From Sphingomonas corticis (GTDB lineage: Bacteria > Pseudomonadota > Alphaproteobacteria > Sphingomonadales > Sphingomonadaceae), in contig NZ_JAAVJH010000002.1 of NCBI RefSeq assembly GCF_012035195.1, positions 372,001-436,000 on the forward strand: DNA of 64,000 bases, given 5' to 3'. A program made the translations under genes and the position numbers. This document shows, one piece after another, positions 9,971 through 18,548 of this stretch. Below the pieces are notes generated by a model, which was not told the origin of the DNA, made no database searches, and saw only the letters and a list, made by a program, of their open reading frames with translations. How positions within the stretch are numbered: position 1 is the stretch's first letter; every line of letters starts with the position of its first letter.

Positions 9971-10899
9971 TTCAGCACCTCGCGAAGCTCGCGCGCCGCC
10001 GCGGCGGGCAGCGCGCGCGCCTCCGGCTGGACGATGACCGCGCCCGCGGGCACGTCGGACAGCAGCCACACGTTGCCGCCGATCGTCGCGCCGTCGCCGA
10101 TGGTGACGCGGCCCAGGATCGTCGCCCCGGCATAGATCACCACGTCGTCGCCCACGATCGGGTGGCGCGCGTGCCGCTCCGTGACGCCGGGGTGCGCGCT
10201 GCCCAGCGGGCTGCGCGCGCCCAGCGTCACGTGCTGGTAGAGGCGCACCCGCTCGCCCACGATCGCGGTCTCGCCGATGACCACGCCGGTGCCGTGGTCG
10301 ATGAAGAAATGCGCGCCGATCGTGGCGCCGGGATGGATGTCGATCCCGGTGCGCTCGTTCGCGATCTCGCTGACGATCCGCGCGGTCAGCACCGCGCCCA
10401 GCGCGTGCAGTTCGTGCGCCAGCCGGTGGTGCAGGCTGGCGACGGCACCGGGATAGCAGGTGAGGATCTCGTCCACGCTGCGCGCCGCCGGGTCGCCCAG
10501 GAACGCGGCGTCGATATCGCTGTCGATCAGCCGCCGCACGTCGGGCAGGGTGGCGGCGAACAGGCGGACGATGGTGGCGGCCTGGTCGTCGTCGAACGGC
10601 GCGCTCGCCTCCACCGACCAATAGTGCAGCTCGCGCGCCACCTCCTCGTGCAGCGCGGTCAGCGCGGCGTCCAGCCGGGCGGCGACGAAGGCGTCCTCCG
10701 CCGCCTCCCCGCCCGCGATCCCGCCGATCCGCCGGGGGTAGAGGGCGGCGGCTATTCCCGCCACCGCCGCGGCCAGCCGCTCGCGCCGCGGAAAGCGCGG
10801 CGGCACGTCGATCTGTCCTCCCGCGCCGCGCGCCAGCCGCGCCGACCGCCGCGCCGCGCGCAGACCCTCGACGACGGACGGGGGAAGGAAAGCGGACAC
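9967..10899 (-). CDS. cysE: Serine O-acetyltransferase (CysE/EpsC type)
   Basis: This enzyme acetylates L-serine with acetyl-CoA, the first step of cysteine synthesis. The 310-residue product has an N-terminal helical domain and a C-terminal left-handed beta helix with hexapeptide repeats. IDIHPGATIGAHFFIDHGTG contains the two catalytic His residues of the family, followed by GVVIGETA and a GGNVW turn. The N-terminal extension of about 150 residues matches the EpsC subgroup. No cysK lies nearby. It is co-directional with and overlaps the C26 gene. Confidence 0.9.
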   Translation of the reverse strand: MSAFLPPSVVEGLRAARRSARLARGAGGQIDVPPRFPRRERLAAAVAGIAAALYPRRIGGIAGGEAAEDAFVAARLDAALTALHEEVARELHYWSVEASAPFDDDQAATIVRLFAATLPDVRRLIDSDIDAAFLGDPAARSVDEILTCYPGAVASLHHRLAHELHALGAVLTARIVSEIANERTGIDIHPGATIGAHFFIDHGTGVVIGETAIVGERVRLYQHVTLGARSPLGSAHPGVTERHARHPIVGDDVVIYAGATILGRVTIGDGATIGGNVWLLSDVPAGAVIVQPEARALPAAAARELREVLK

Positions 10900-10973
10900 G
10901 ATGGTGTTCCCGACGCTGCGAAACGGACGGCGCAGGAATACCCACTAAGTTGGTGGGAGTTCAACCCCGTCGA

Positions 10974-12644
10974 TCACGCCGGCAGCGCGCGCCCCGGCAG
11001 TGCGGGCGCCGGCCGCGGCGCGGTGGCCGGCGACGTCGCGGCGTCGGGCCCGGCCGGCCGCGCCGCCTCCTCCCTGCGCGCGCGCCAGATCAGCCCGACC
11101 GATGCGCCGAGCAGCATGAAGGCGAGCGGATGGTTCTCCAGCTGGCTGAAGACCGACTTGATGACGAAGAAGTTGGTCAGCGCGATCGTGACCGGGACCA
11201 GATAGAGCGCATCCCCCGTCGGCGCGCGCCACACCGTCTTGGCTCCCTGGAAGATCGCGACGAGGAACATGCCGAAGTAGAGGAAGAAGCCGAGCAGCCC
11301 GAGCTCCAGCGCGACGGCGAGATAGTAGGTGTCGATCGTCATGGTGCCGGCGGGATTGACGAAGCCCAGCGTGCGTCCGCCCATACCCAGGCCGTGACCC
11401 TGCGGGTTCTTCAGCACCATGGGGATGCCCATCTCGTACATCATCCGCCGCGACTGCGTGCTGGCCGCGGTCGCGCCCGTCCCCCACACGCTGTTGCGCA
11501 ACCGTCCGACGAAGAAGGTGGCGATGATGAAGCCGGTGAAGATCGCCGGATAGGCCAGCGTCACCGCGGGGCCGAACAGGCTGCCCTTGTCGAAGCGCCA
11601 GCGCATCGCGCCCCACGCCAGCGCGTAGAACAGCAGCGACAGGAACAGCCCGACCATGCCGATCCGCGAATCGGTCTTGACGAGGACCCAGATGATCGGC
11701 GGAATCGAAGCGAGCGCGGCCAGCCGCACGCCGGTGCGCTGCGTCCTGACCATCACGTGCAGGATGAAGGGCAGCGCCAGCGAGAGGAATTCGGCGAGGC
11801 CGATACTGGTCGTGAACTTGCTCTGCACGCGATAGATGCCCGTCGCGGCGCGCGCGGATCCGGCCAGGATGCGCATCACCGATTCGTCCTGGACCGCCAG
11901 GAACGAGGGGATGTGCCCGGCCCAGGGCACATGGCTGAACCGCCATTCCTGGAAGCCGACCGCCGTCACATAGATCGCGATCCCCCACAGCAGGTAGCCC
12001 AGCCACTCGATGCGGCGCGGCAGCGACAGGACGTAGACGCCGACGAAGAAGGCGCCGGTCCAGTTGACCAGCATGACGACGAAACGGCTGGCGGATGCGG
12101 ACACGTCCTCCGACAAGGCGATCGAGAACAGCGCGATGATGGTGACCGCCAGCACGCACTTCCAAATGGCCGGCACCGCCGACAGCCGGTCCTTCATCTC
12201 GGCGCGGAACGTCGGCGACACGGACACGCACAGCAGCAGGGTGATGACCAGCGGGAAGCCCGTCAGCCGCAGCAGCGTGATCCACGGCAGCCCCGGCAGC
12301 GCGACGGCGAGATAGTCGGGCCAGCACAGCAGTGCGACGATATAGGCGAAGGTCAGCCGCTCCAGCGCGCGGGTCGGCGGGCGATCGTTCTCCGGCAGCA
12401 TCCACACCACCAGACCCAGCATAAGGGCCAGCGGGGTCATGAAAGGCATCGGCATAAAGCGGCCGATCAGCGTGAAAGCGGCCGAGTAGACAAAGGCGAA
12501 GCCGAGCAGGACTGCCAGGCACAGCATGCGATGGCGCTGGATCCAGTTCGGGCGGGCATAGGTGGCGAGCACGGGGGGAACAAGGGCGCGCTCCCTCGTG
12601 CGCTGGCGAAAGAGGCTCATCAATCCGTGCATCCCGACCGCCAT
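10974..12644 (-). CDS. O-antigen ligase / polysaccharide polymerase family membrane protein
   Basis: The 556-residue product is an integral membrane protein with about 12 hydrophobic helices and a large periplasmic loop around residues 370-450, the layout of Wzy polymerases and WaaL ligases. NPQGHGLGMGGRTLGF in that loop resembles the conserved glycine/His region of the O-antigen ligase family. The tail after about residue 525 is Ala/Pro-rich and cytoplasmic. It is divergent from a pyruvyl-transferase-like gene, so a role in exopolysaccharide assembly is likely. Which sugar polymer it acts on cannot be read from sequence. Confidence 0.8.
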   Translation of the reverse strand: MAVGMHGLMSLFRQRTRERALVPPVLATYARPNWIQRHRMLCLAVLLGFAFVYSAAFTLIGRFMPMPFMTPLALMLGLVVWMLPENDRPPTRALERLTFAYIVALLCWPDYLAVALPGLPWITLLRLTGFPLVITLLLCVSVSPTFRAEMKDRLSAVPAIWKCVLAVTIIALFSIALSEDVSASASRFVVMLVNWTGAFFVGVYVLSLPRRIEWLGYLLWGIAIYVTAVGFQEWRFSHVPWAGHIPSFLAVQDESVMRILAGSARAATGIYRVQSKFTTSIGLAEFLSLALPFILHVMVRTQRTGVRLAALASIPPIIWVLVKTDSRIGMVGLFLSLLFYALAWGAMRWRFDKGSLFGPAVTLAYPAIFTGFIIATFFVGRLRNSVWGTGATAASTQSRRMMYEMGIPMVLKNPQGHGLGMGGRTLGFVNPAGTMTIDTYYLAVALELGLLGFFLYFGMFLVAIFQGAKTVWRAPTGDALYLVPVTIALTNFFVIKSVFSQLENHPLAFMLLGASVGLIWRARREEAARPAGPDAATSPATAPRPAPALPGRALPA

Positions 12645-12848
12645 ACCGCCGCCCTAGATCAACTTGCTGCCAAGCGAAAGCTGACCGCTGAGCCCGTCTT
12701 CGTGGTCAGAATCGACAGGACAGTCAGGATGACCTTCGAAGGTGGACATAACGTCAACCCGCTGGCACTCGGCCGCAATCGGCGAACTAATATGCTCTCG
12801 ACCTCCCTTGCCAATCAGTGCGGGGCCCAGCGATACGGATCAGGTGTT

Positions 12849-14054
12849 ATGCCAAGAAAGAAACTACGGATCGGGCTCCTCTTTCACTCGCTGTCATCTG
12901 GTAATCTTGGTGTCGCCGCGTTGACGATCGCAAACATGAGCATCGCATCCGAGGTCGCGGCGAAAGAAGGGATAGACATCGAGTTCGTCTCGATAGGGAT
13001 GAGAGACGGCGAGACGCCGGATATCAGTGGCGGGAGTATTCGATCGATAGGAATCGATGCTCGTTCTCTGTTTTCACCTTCGGGTCTGTGGAGAGAATTT
13101 GCGAGATGCGATGCCGTTCTTGACATCAGCGGGGGTGACAGCTTCACTGACATCTACCATCGGAAGCGTTTCTTCTTTATCTGCGCGACGAAATTGCTCG
13201 TTATCGCGCGCCGGGTTCCGCTTATACTATCGCCGATGACGATCGGACCCTTCGAAAAGCCGCGGAGCCGGTGGATCGCCGCTTACATCATGAATAGGAC
13301 ACGTGCGACAGTGGCGCGTGATTCGCAGTCCTTCGAGGTCGCGACGCAACTCGCCCCGCGTGCACCGCTGTCGTTGGCCGCGGACGTGGCGTTCGAGCTG
13401 CCCTATGAGAGCCGCGCCGCGGAACGCGGCGGCGATCGGCTGCGTGTCGGCGTCAACGTATCCGGGTTGCTTTTCCACGAGGCGGAAACAGGCAGCAACC
13501 GATTTGGTCTCTCGATCGACTACGCTGTCTATACACGCCGCTTGATCGAGACGCTGCTCGCGCGGGGAGCCGAGGTGCACCTCATCACGCACTGCTGCAG
13601 CCGGCGGATGCCGGAAGACGACGACGGTCGGCGTGCCGACCTGCTGTCGGGGGACTATCCGGAGACGATCCGTGTACCCGACTTTTCCCATCCATGCGCA
13701 GCGAAAAGCTACATTTCCTCGCTCGATTTCCTCGTTGCTGGCCGGATGCATGCGTGCATCGGCGCATTTTCAGCGGGCACGCCGGTGTTGCCGGTGGCGT
13801 ACAGCCGGAAGTTCAGCGGGCTGTTCGGTATGCTCGGATACGATGCGATGATCCCTGTCACAGGGATGACCGACGAGCAGGCGATTACCTTCTCTCTCGA
13901 CGCCCTGGACCGAAGGCACGCCCTCGCTGCTCAGGAGGCCAAGGGGATGGCGCAGGTACGGCAGCGTCTCGCCGTCTACAAGGAGATCCTGGCGAACCTC
14001 TACCGCTCATCGACGATGTCGTCTCGCGACATGCTGCCCCCAGGTTCGGCATAG
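12849..14054 (+). CDS. Polysaccharide pyruvyl transferase family protein
   Basis: The 401-residue product resembles the polysaccharide pyruvyl transferase (CsaB/WcaK) family, which adds pyruvate ketals to sugars. It has a GT-B-like layout: RIGLLFHSLSSGNLGVAAL at the N-terminus, DISGGDSFTDIY near residue 97, LSPMTIGPF, and FLVAGRMHACIGAFSAGTPV near residue 300, the usual conserved C-terminal block. Base composition is much lower in G+C than its neighbours (27 of 60 bases from 13021), suggesting acquisition by transfer. ATG 12849 was chosen for the conserved start; earlier in-frame ATGs at 12729 and 12792 lack ribosome sites. Confidence 0.78.
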   Translation: MPRKKLRIGLLFHSLSSGNLGVAALTIANMSIASEVAAKEGIDIEFVSIGMRDGETPDISGGSIRSIGIDARSLFSPSGLWREFARCDAVLDISGGDSFTDIYHRKRFFFICATKLLVIARRVPLILSPMTIGPFEKPRSRWIAAYIMNRTRATVARDSQSFEVATQLAPRAPLSLAADVAFELPYESRAAERGGDRLRVGVNVSGLLFHEAETGSNRFGLSIDYAVYTRRLIETLLARGAEVHLITHCCSRRMPEDDDGRRADLLSGDYPETIRVPDFSHPCAAKSYISSLDFLVAGRMHACIGAFSAGTPVLPVAYSRKFSGLFGMLGYDAMIPVTGMTDEQAITFSLDALDRRHALAAQEAKGMAQVRQRLAVYKEILANLYRSSTMSSRDMLPPGSA

Positions 14055-14065
14055 TAGCGGCGTAG

Positions 14066-14194
14066 GTCGTCGACCTGCATTCGCTGGTGAGTTCCGCGCT
14101 GCGCCCCGGCGAGAAGCAGCGGTGGTCGCCCAAGGTCCTCGCGAAGCAGATCACGCCGCCGATCCTCTGGGATATGCTGGCGGGACGCAAGTAG
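14066..14194 (+). pseudogene. Possible C-terminal gene remnant
   Basis: Between the pyruvyl-transferase-like gene and the pirin gene, a 42-codon open stretch ends at a TAG (14192-14194) and reads like a natural C-terminus, with RPGEKQRWSPKVLAKQITPP followed by ILWDMLAGRK. It has no start codon context and an in-frame stop just before it. Similar endings occur in some sugar-modifying methyltransferases or glycosyltransferases, but I cannot name the family. It may be what is left of another exopolysaccharide gene after a deletion. Confidence 0.3.
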
Positions 14195-14248
14195 GCGGAC
14201 CCTCCGTGCGACCCGTTCCGAAGGATCGCCGAGCGGGACGGCGGGGCG

Positions 14249-15151
14249 TCACGGATAGCTGACCGTCTTGGGCACCTCGGGCAGCGGGATGCGTTCCGCC
14301 GCATCGCCCGGCACGGTCGCGAACTCGCCCCCCTTCCACGCGCGTCGCGCCTCTCTGATCGCCTCGCGCGACGAATGGACGAAATTCCACCACACGTGCC
14401 GCGGCGTCGCGAAGGCAGCGCCGCCCGCCAGCATCACGCGCCCGCCGCGTGCGGAGCGCAGCGTGGCGGCCACGCCAGGGCGCAGCACGTACAGCCGCTG
14501 CGGCTCCAGCGTCAGCCCGTCCAGCGTCGCCTCGCCCAGCGCCAGATAGACCGCGCGCTCGTCGGTGCTGTCGTCCAGCGGCACGCTGCCGCCCGCCTCC
14601 AGCGCGATGTCGGCGTAGATCGTATCGGCCCACGCCTTCACCGGCGAGGTCTGCTTCCACAGGCTTCCCATCACCACCGTCGCGCGCGCGCCGCCGCCCT
14701 CCACGACCGGCATGTCCGGCGCGGCGACGTGCTGGAACGCGGGCGCCACCTCCTCCCTGCCGTCGGGCAGCGCCAGCCACGTCTGTATCCCGGCCAGGCT
14801 CGGTCCGCCGGGCCGCACGTCCGCGGGCGATCGCTCCGAGTGGACGATCCCCGTGCCCGCGGTCATCAGGTTCACCGCTCCCGGCTCGATCCGCTGGTCG
14901 GTGCCGAGCGAGTCCTTGTGCTGGAACGCGCCCTCGAACAGCCAGGTGACCGTCGACAGCCCGATGTGCGGGTGCGGGCGCACATCCACGCCGTCGCCGG
15001 GCGGCAGGTGCGCGGGACCCATCTGGTCGAAGAACAGGAACGGCCCCACCATCGTCCGCTCGCGATGCGGCAGCGTGCGGTACACCTTGAACCCGCCCAG
15101 GTCGTGGGTCGCCGGCTCCAGCGTCTGGAGGATCAGGTCGTCGCGCGTCAT
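14249..15151 (-). CDS. Pirin family protein
   Basis: The 300-residue product is a bicupin of the pirin family. The N-terminal metal site is visible as RPHPHIGLSTVTW with FEGAFQHKD and GTGIVHSE, giving the usual three His and one Glu ligands. Some family members are quercetin dioxygenases, others regulate; the role here is unknown. Its ATG overlaps the TGA of the Nudix gene (ATGA), so it is the last gene of the bolA-GST-Nudix-pirin run. Confidence 0.9.
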   Translation of the reverse strand: MTRDDLILQTLEPATHDLGGFKVYRTLPHRERTMVGPFLFFDQMGPAHLPPGDGVDVRPHPHIGLSTVTWLFEGAFQHKDSLGTDQRIEPGAVNLMTAGTGIVHSERSPADVRPGGPSLAGIQTWLALPDGREEVAPAFQHVAAPDMPVVEGGGARATVVMGSLWKQTSPVKAWADTIYADIALEAGGSVPLDDSTDERAVYLALGEATLDGLTLEPQRLYVLRPGVAATLRSARGGRVMLAGGAAFATPRHVWWNFVHSSREAIREARRAWKGGEFATVPGDAAERIPLPEVPKTVSYP

Positions 15152-15576
15152 CGGTCGGTCTCCTCCAGCATCTCGATCAGGTCGGCGGGATAGATCGTCT
15201 CGGGCCAGCGGGCGATCTCCTCGCGCGCGAACCAGCGGCCCTGCATGCCGAGCCGCACTTCCTGCTCGGTAGGTGCGGCGGCGGCGACCTCGTGCGCGTC
15301 CACGTCGACGCGGAACCAGCGCTCGTCCGCGGTCACCTCGACGCGCTCGAACGTCAGGAAGTCCACCGTCCGCTGCGCCACCTGCGCGCCGCAGTCCACG
15401 TCCAGCCCGGTCTCCTCGTGCAGCTCGCGCCGCGCCGCCGCCTCGTAGCTCTCGCCGGGATCCACCGCGCCGCCGGGCGTGCACCACAAGGGCGGGCGAT
15501 CGTCGGGCGCGAAGCGGAACAGCAGCACGCGCCGCTGCGCGTCGACCAGCAGGATGCGCGCCGCGGGGCGCGGCAT
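15148..15576 (-). CDS. Nudix hydrolase
   Basis: The 142-residue product hydrolyses a nucleoside-diphosphate-linked substrate that cannot be named from sequence. A complete Nudix box is present: GAVDPGE, seven residues, then RELHEETGL, matching G-x5-E-x7-REUxEExGU. ATG 15576 was chosen because it lies one base past the GST stop and directly precedes RPAARILLVDAQ; an alternative in-frame ATG is at 15600. It is coupled to the pirin gene downstream through a 4-base overlap. Confidence 0.88.
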   Translation of the reverse strand: MPRPAARILLVDAQRRVLLFRFAPDDRPPLWCTPGGAVDPGESYEAAARRELHEETGLDVDCGAQVAQRTVDFLTFERVEVTADERWFRVDVDAHEVAAAAPTEQEVRLGMQGRWFAREEIARWPETIYPADLIEMLEETDR

Positions 15577-15577
15577 C

Positions 15578-16285
15578 CTATTCGGCGTCGAGTTCGGCAT
15601 AGTGACGAAAGATGCCCTGTGTGTTGAAGGGAATACGCCGCTCGCTCGACAGATAGGCGCGCACGCCCGGCAGCGCCGCGACCAGGCCATGCACCCGCGC
15701 CAGCGCCGGATAGCGCGGCGCCAGCGTCGCCATGCGCCGCGGGAACATGTAGCGCAGCCCCTCGATCACCTGGAACAGCGACGTGTCGGCGTAGGTCCAG
15801 CGATGATCGATCAGCCACTCCCCCGCGTTCGCCTCCGCCGCGCCCTCCAGCCAGTCGAGGAACTTGGGCAGCCGCGCCGCGCGGAACACGCCGGCTCGCC
15901 GCGCCGCCTCGTCCTTCTGCTCCTCGTAATAGGCGCTAAGGTCGACCGGGTGGTGCACGTCGTGCACCTCGGCGACAAGGTCGGCGATGGTCAGCTGGAC
16001 CTGGTGGATCCAGTAGCGGTCGGCGATGTTCGACGGCGCGAGCCCGTGCCGGTCGCCGAGATACAGCAGGATATCGGCGACCTGCGCGATCACCAGCCCG
16101 TCGGCATCCAGATAGGGTGGCGCGAACGGCGCGCGGCCGCGCCGGGCCGCCATGTCGCTCATCAGTCCCTCGGCGCCCGTCCGCCGCGCGACGTCGTCAT
16201 AGTCGATCCCCGCCGCCTCCAGCGCCAGCCGCACGAACTCGCCGCGGCCCTGAATCTGCGGCCAGTAGAACAGGCGGTAGCTCAC
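15578..16285 (-). CDS. Glutathione S-transferase family protein
   Basis: The 235-residue product has a thioredoxin-like N-terminal domain (SYRLFYWPQIQGRGEFVRLAL, with Tyr near the start as the likely glutathione-activating residue, and the cis-Pro turn APPYLDADG) and an all-helical C-terminal domain containing ADTSLFQVIEGL. It starts at GTG 16285 overlapping the bolA TGA. Its place behind bolA hints at a link with glutathione-bound iron-sulfur handling, but that is inference. Confidence 0.87.
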   Translation of the reverse strand: MSYRLFYWPQIQGRGEFVRLALEAAGIDYDDVARRTGAEGLMSDMAARRGRAPFAPPYLDADGLVIAQVADILLYLGDRHGLAPSNIADRYWIHQVQLTIADLVAEVHDVHHPVDLSAYYEEQKDEAARRAGVFRAARLPKFLDWLEGAAEANAGEWLIDHRWTYADTSLFQVIEGLRYMFPRRMATLAPRYPALARVHGLVAALPGVRAYLSSERRIPFNTQGIFRHYAELDAE

Positions 16286-16566
16286 GCCCCCGGCTCGCGC
16301 GCCACGATCGCCAGCGCGTGGATGCGCGTTTCCAGCAGGTCCGCCAGCGCCCGGTTGACCAGCCGCTGCCGCGCCACCCGCGACAGCCCGGCGAACGCCG
16401 CGCTCTCGACGACGACGCTGAAGTGGCTCTCGCCCGTGCCGTCGTCCCCGGCATGGCCGCGATGCTGCGCGCTGTCGTTGGTGACGAGGAGGTGCGTCGG
16501 CGCCAGCGCGTCGGTCAGGCGCGCGGCGATCACATCTTGCAGGGGGGCGGTGGCGGGATCGGGCAT
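16282..16566 (-). CDS. BolA family protein
   Basis: The 94-residue product matches the BolA family, small proteins that pair with monothiol glutaredoxins and affect iron-sulfur metabolism and stress responses. The core HFSVVVESAAFAGLSRVARQ and the RLVNRALADLL helix with IHALAIVARE are typical. The start ATG shares bases with the first possible ATG of the divergent J-domain gene (a CATG at 16564-16567). It heads the bolA-GST-Nudix-pirin operon. Several BolA types exist; I do not assign a symbol. Confidence 0.88.
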   Translation of the reverse strand: MPDPATAPLQDVIAARLTDALAPTHLLVTNDSAQHRGHAGDDGTGESHFSVVVESAAFAGLSRVARQRLVNRALADLLETRIHALAIVAREPGA

Positions 16567-16609
16567 GGGTGCACATATAGGCCGCTTTTTCGGGAAGGTA
16601 GCGAGAGTC

Positions 16610-17200
16610 TTGTCCGATCGGCGCGCGAACACGCGATTCCACGGCCGGGTCGAAGGGAGTGGCCGGGCCTGCGACCACCCCGGTTGCGCGGAGGCGGGCG
16701 AGTTCCGCGCACCGCCGCTGGAAGGGCCCGGCGGCGAAGGGCCGCCCGCGTTCCGCTGGTTCTGCCTCGAGCACGTCCGCGCCTTCAACGCGGGCTACAA
16801 TTACTTCGACGGCATGACCGCGGAGGAGATCCGCCGCGCGCAGAGCCCGATCGCGGGCTGGGAGCGCGAGACGCGTGCCTTCGCCCGCGCGGGTGCCGGT
16901 GACGCCGGGCCACGCTGGGCCGATTTCGCGGACCCGCTGGACGCCATCGCCGCGCGCTTCCGCCGAGCCGCCGCGCCCGAGCGGAGCGACGGCAAGCCGC
17001 TGTCTGGCGAGGATCGCCGCAATCTCGACGTGCTGGGCCTCGCGCCCGACGCGGACCGCGCCGCGCTGCGCCGCCGCTATTCCGAGCTCGTCCGCCGCTA
17101 CCATCCCGATCGCAACGGCGGCGACCGCTCGCACGAGGCGCGGCTCTCCGCGGTAATCGCCGCCTATCAGCAATTGCGCCAGGCGCCGGCCTTCGCGTGA
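16610..17200 (+). CDS. J-domain-containing protein
   Basis: The 196-residue product carries an N-terminal Cys-containing block (RFHGRVEGSGRACDHPGC, then FRWFCLEHVRAFNAGYNYF) and a C-terminal J domain with the invariant HPD in RRYHPDRNGGD, which stimulates Hsp70 ATPase. Alphaproteobacterial homologues of this type are often encoded next to bolA and cobS. I chose the TTG at 16610 because GGAAGG sits about 11 bases before it and the family block follows shortly; the in-frame ATG at 16565 would add 15 residues and overlap the bolA start codon. The start remains uncertain. Confidence 0.85.
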   Translation: MSDRRANTRFHGRVEGSGRACDHPGCAEAGEFRAPPLEGPGGEGPPAFRWFCLEHVRAFNAGYNYFDGMTAEEIRRAQSPIAGWERETRAFARAGAGDAGPRWADFADPLDAIAARFRRAAAPERSDGKPLSGEDRRNLDVLGLAPDADRAALRRRYSELVRRYHPDRNGGDRSHEARLSAVIAAYQQLRQAPAFA

Positions 17201-17252
17201 GGCGGCGGGTACCGTCCCGCGCGCAGACGAAAAAGGTACGACCCTGCCGCAG

Positions 17253-17274
17253 ATCAGCGCCGGGCTGATATTTT
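17253..17274 (+). terminator. Weak hairpin after J-domain gene
   Basis: ATCAGC, a 5-base loop and GCTGAT are followed by ATTTT, about 50 bases past the J-domain stop. The stem is short and the T run has four bases, so it is a weak intrinsic terminator candidate. The same segment also serves as leader for the receiver-like gene at 17292. Confidence 0.35.
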
Positions 17275-17291
17275 CGTGTTATATCAATAGC

Positions 17292-17684
17292 ATGGAAGAT
17301 GCTTCACTCCCGCTCGCCGGCAAGCTCGTCCTGCTGATCGAGGAGGATACGTTCCTCGCCGGCTATGTCCGCGACGGGATCGCGGGGGCCGGGGGGCAGA
17401 TCGTCGGCCCCGCGCGGACGATCGAGGAGGCGGAGGGGCTGGCCGCGCGGATGCGCCATCCGCCGTTCGCCGTGGTGGCGAGCACGTCGCTGTTCGACGC
17501 CGACGGCGGTCGGCTGAACGGCGCGGTCCAGAGCCTGCGCGCGCCCGTTCTCCTGTTGCAGAAGGAAGTGCGCGCCGGCCCGATCGAGCGTGGTCCGCAC
17601 GACACGCTCGTCGCGCCGTTCGCGGCGTATCAGGTGGTCGACCACCTCCGCCGCCTGGCCGACGCTCCCGCCGTCGCGCGCTAG
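17292..17684 (+). CDS. Receiver-like domain protein lacking phosphorylation residues
   Basis: The 130-residue product has the length and beta/alpha rhythm of a single CheY-like receiver: LVLLIEEDTFLAGYVRDGI at the start and a PARTIEEAEGLA second helix region. The phosphoacceptor Asp expected after the third strand is missing (AVVASTSLF), and the conserved Lys before the last helix is replaced (TLVAPFAAYQ). Acidic residues EED remain. It is therefore best read as a pseudo-receiver that could act through protein binding. The upstream region contains an A+T-rich TATATC. It converges with the amidotransferase gene. Confidence 0.65.
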   Translation: MEDASLPLAGKLVLLIEEDTFLAGYVRDGIAGAGGQIVGPARTIEEAEGLAARMRHPPFAVVASTSLFDADGGRLNGAVQSLRAPVLLLQKEVRAGPIERGPHDTLVAPFAAYQVVDHLRRLADAPAVAR

Positions 17685-18545
17685 CTACGCTGCCACGGGC
17701 GCGGCGTTGCGCAGCGCGGGGGCGTGGCGCAGGAAGTTGGTCAGCTCGCACCGGCGCCGGCGTTCCTCGGCGAACTCCCCGTCCACGCCCAGCCGCCATC
17801 GCACCGCGCGATCGTCGGGATGCGCGTGCAGCGCGAGCAGGTCGTCCACGTGGGCCTGGACCTCGCACTCCGACCCGGCGAGCTCGGCCTCGACCAGATC
17901 GCCGGCAGAGTCGCGCAGGGCGAGCGCCACTTCCTCAATCGACAGCTCGGGATGATATTGCACTCCCCAGAACACCCCGCGGTCGTGGCAAATCTCCGCG
18001 GCCTGCACCCGCGTGACGCCGTTGCTCGCCAGCAGCGTCGCACCGGCGGGCAGCTCCTCCACCTCGTCGCCGTGGATCGCCGGCGCGTCCCACGCGGCCG
18101 GGCGGCCTTCCAGCAGCGGATGCGCCCGTCCCGCGTCGGTCGCCGCGATGCGCCGCGCGACGCCCGCTTCCAGCCGCTCGGGCATCTTGCGCACCCGCCC
18201 GCCCGCCGCGGCGGTCGCGACCTGCAGCCCGGCGCACGATCCGAACGAGGGCACGCCGGACGCGAACACCGCGCGCATGAACGCCAGCTGCCGCCGCACG
18301 TCGGGCGCATCGTCGTAGACGTGCATCGGCGATCCGGTCAGCAGGATGGCGTCGTAGCGGATCAGGTCCGCCGCCGCGAACGGACCGGCGCTCGCATCCG
18401 CCGGGGAGACGATGTCGACCGACGCGCCGGGGCACAATTGCGACAGCGTCGCGGCATAGGTCTCGCCCGAGCTCTTGCCGGCGCGCCGCCGGCGCCGCTC
18501 GCGTTCCTCGGGTCGTTCGCTCTGCGCGACCAGGTAACGGGGCAA
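17685..18545 (-). CDS. Class I glutamine amidotransferase-like protein
   Basis: The 286-residue product has the GATase1 fold: ILLTGSPMHVYD, the nucleophile elbow FGSCAGLQV and the His of VQYHPELS near the end of the domain. Related stand-alone proteins act like GuaA-type amidotransferases or hydrolyse gamma-glutamyl compounds. The last ~70 residues are an extra helical segment rich in Glu and Arg. It starts 3 bases after a 67-residue gene and is probably co-expressed with it. The substrate is unknown. Confidence 0.8.
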   Translation of the reverse strand: MPRYLVAQSERPEERERRRRRAGKSSGETYAATLSQLCPGASVDIVSPADASAGPFAAADLIRYDAILLTGSPMHVYDDAPDVRRQLAFMRAVFASGVPSFGSCAGLQVATAAAGGRVRKMPERLEAGVARRIAATDAGRAHPLLEGRPAAWDAPAIHGDEVEELPAGATLLASNGVTRVQAAEICHDRGVFWGVQYHPELSIEEVALALRDSAGDLVEAELAGSECEVQAHVDDLLALHAHPDDRAVRWRLGVDGEFAEERRRRCELTNFLRHAPALRNAAPVAA

Positions 18546-18548
18546 GGC

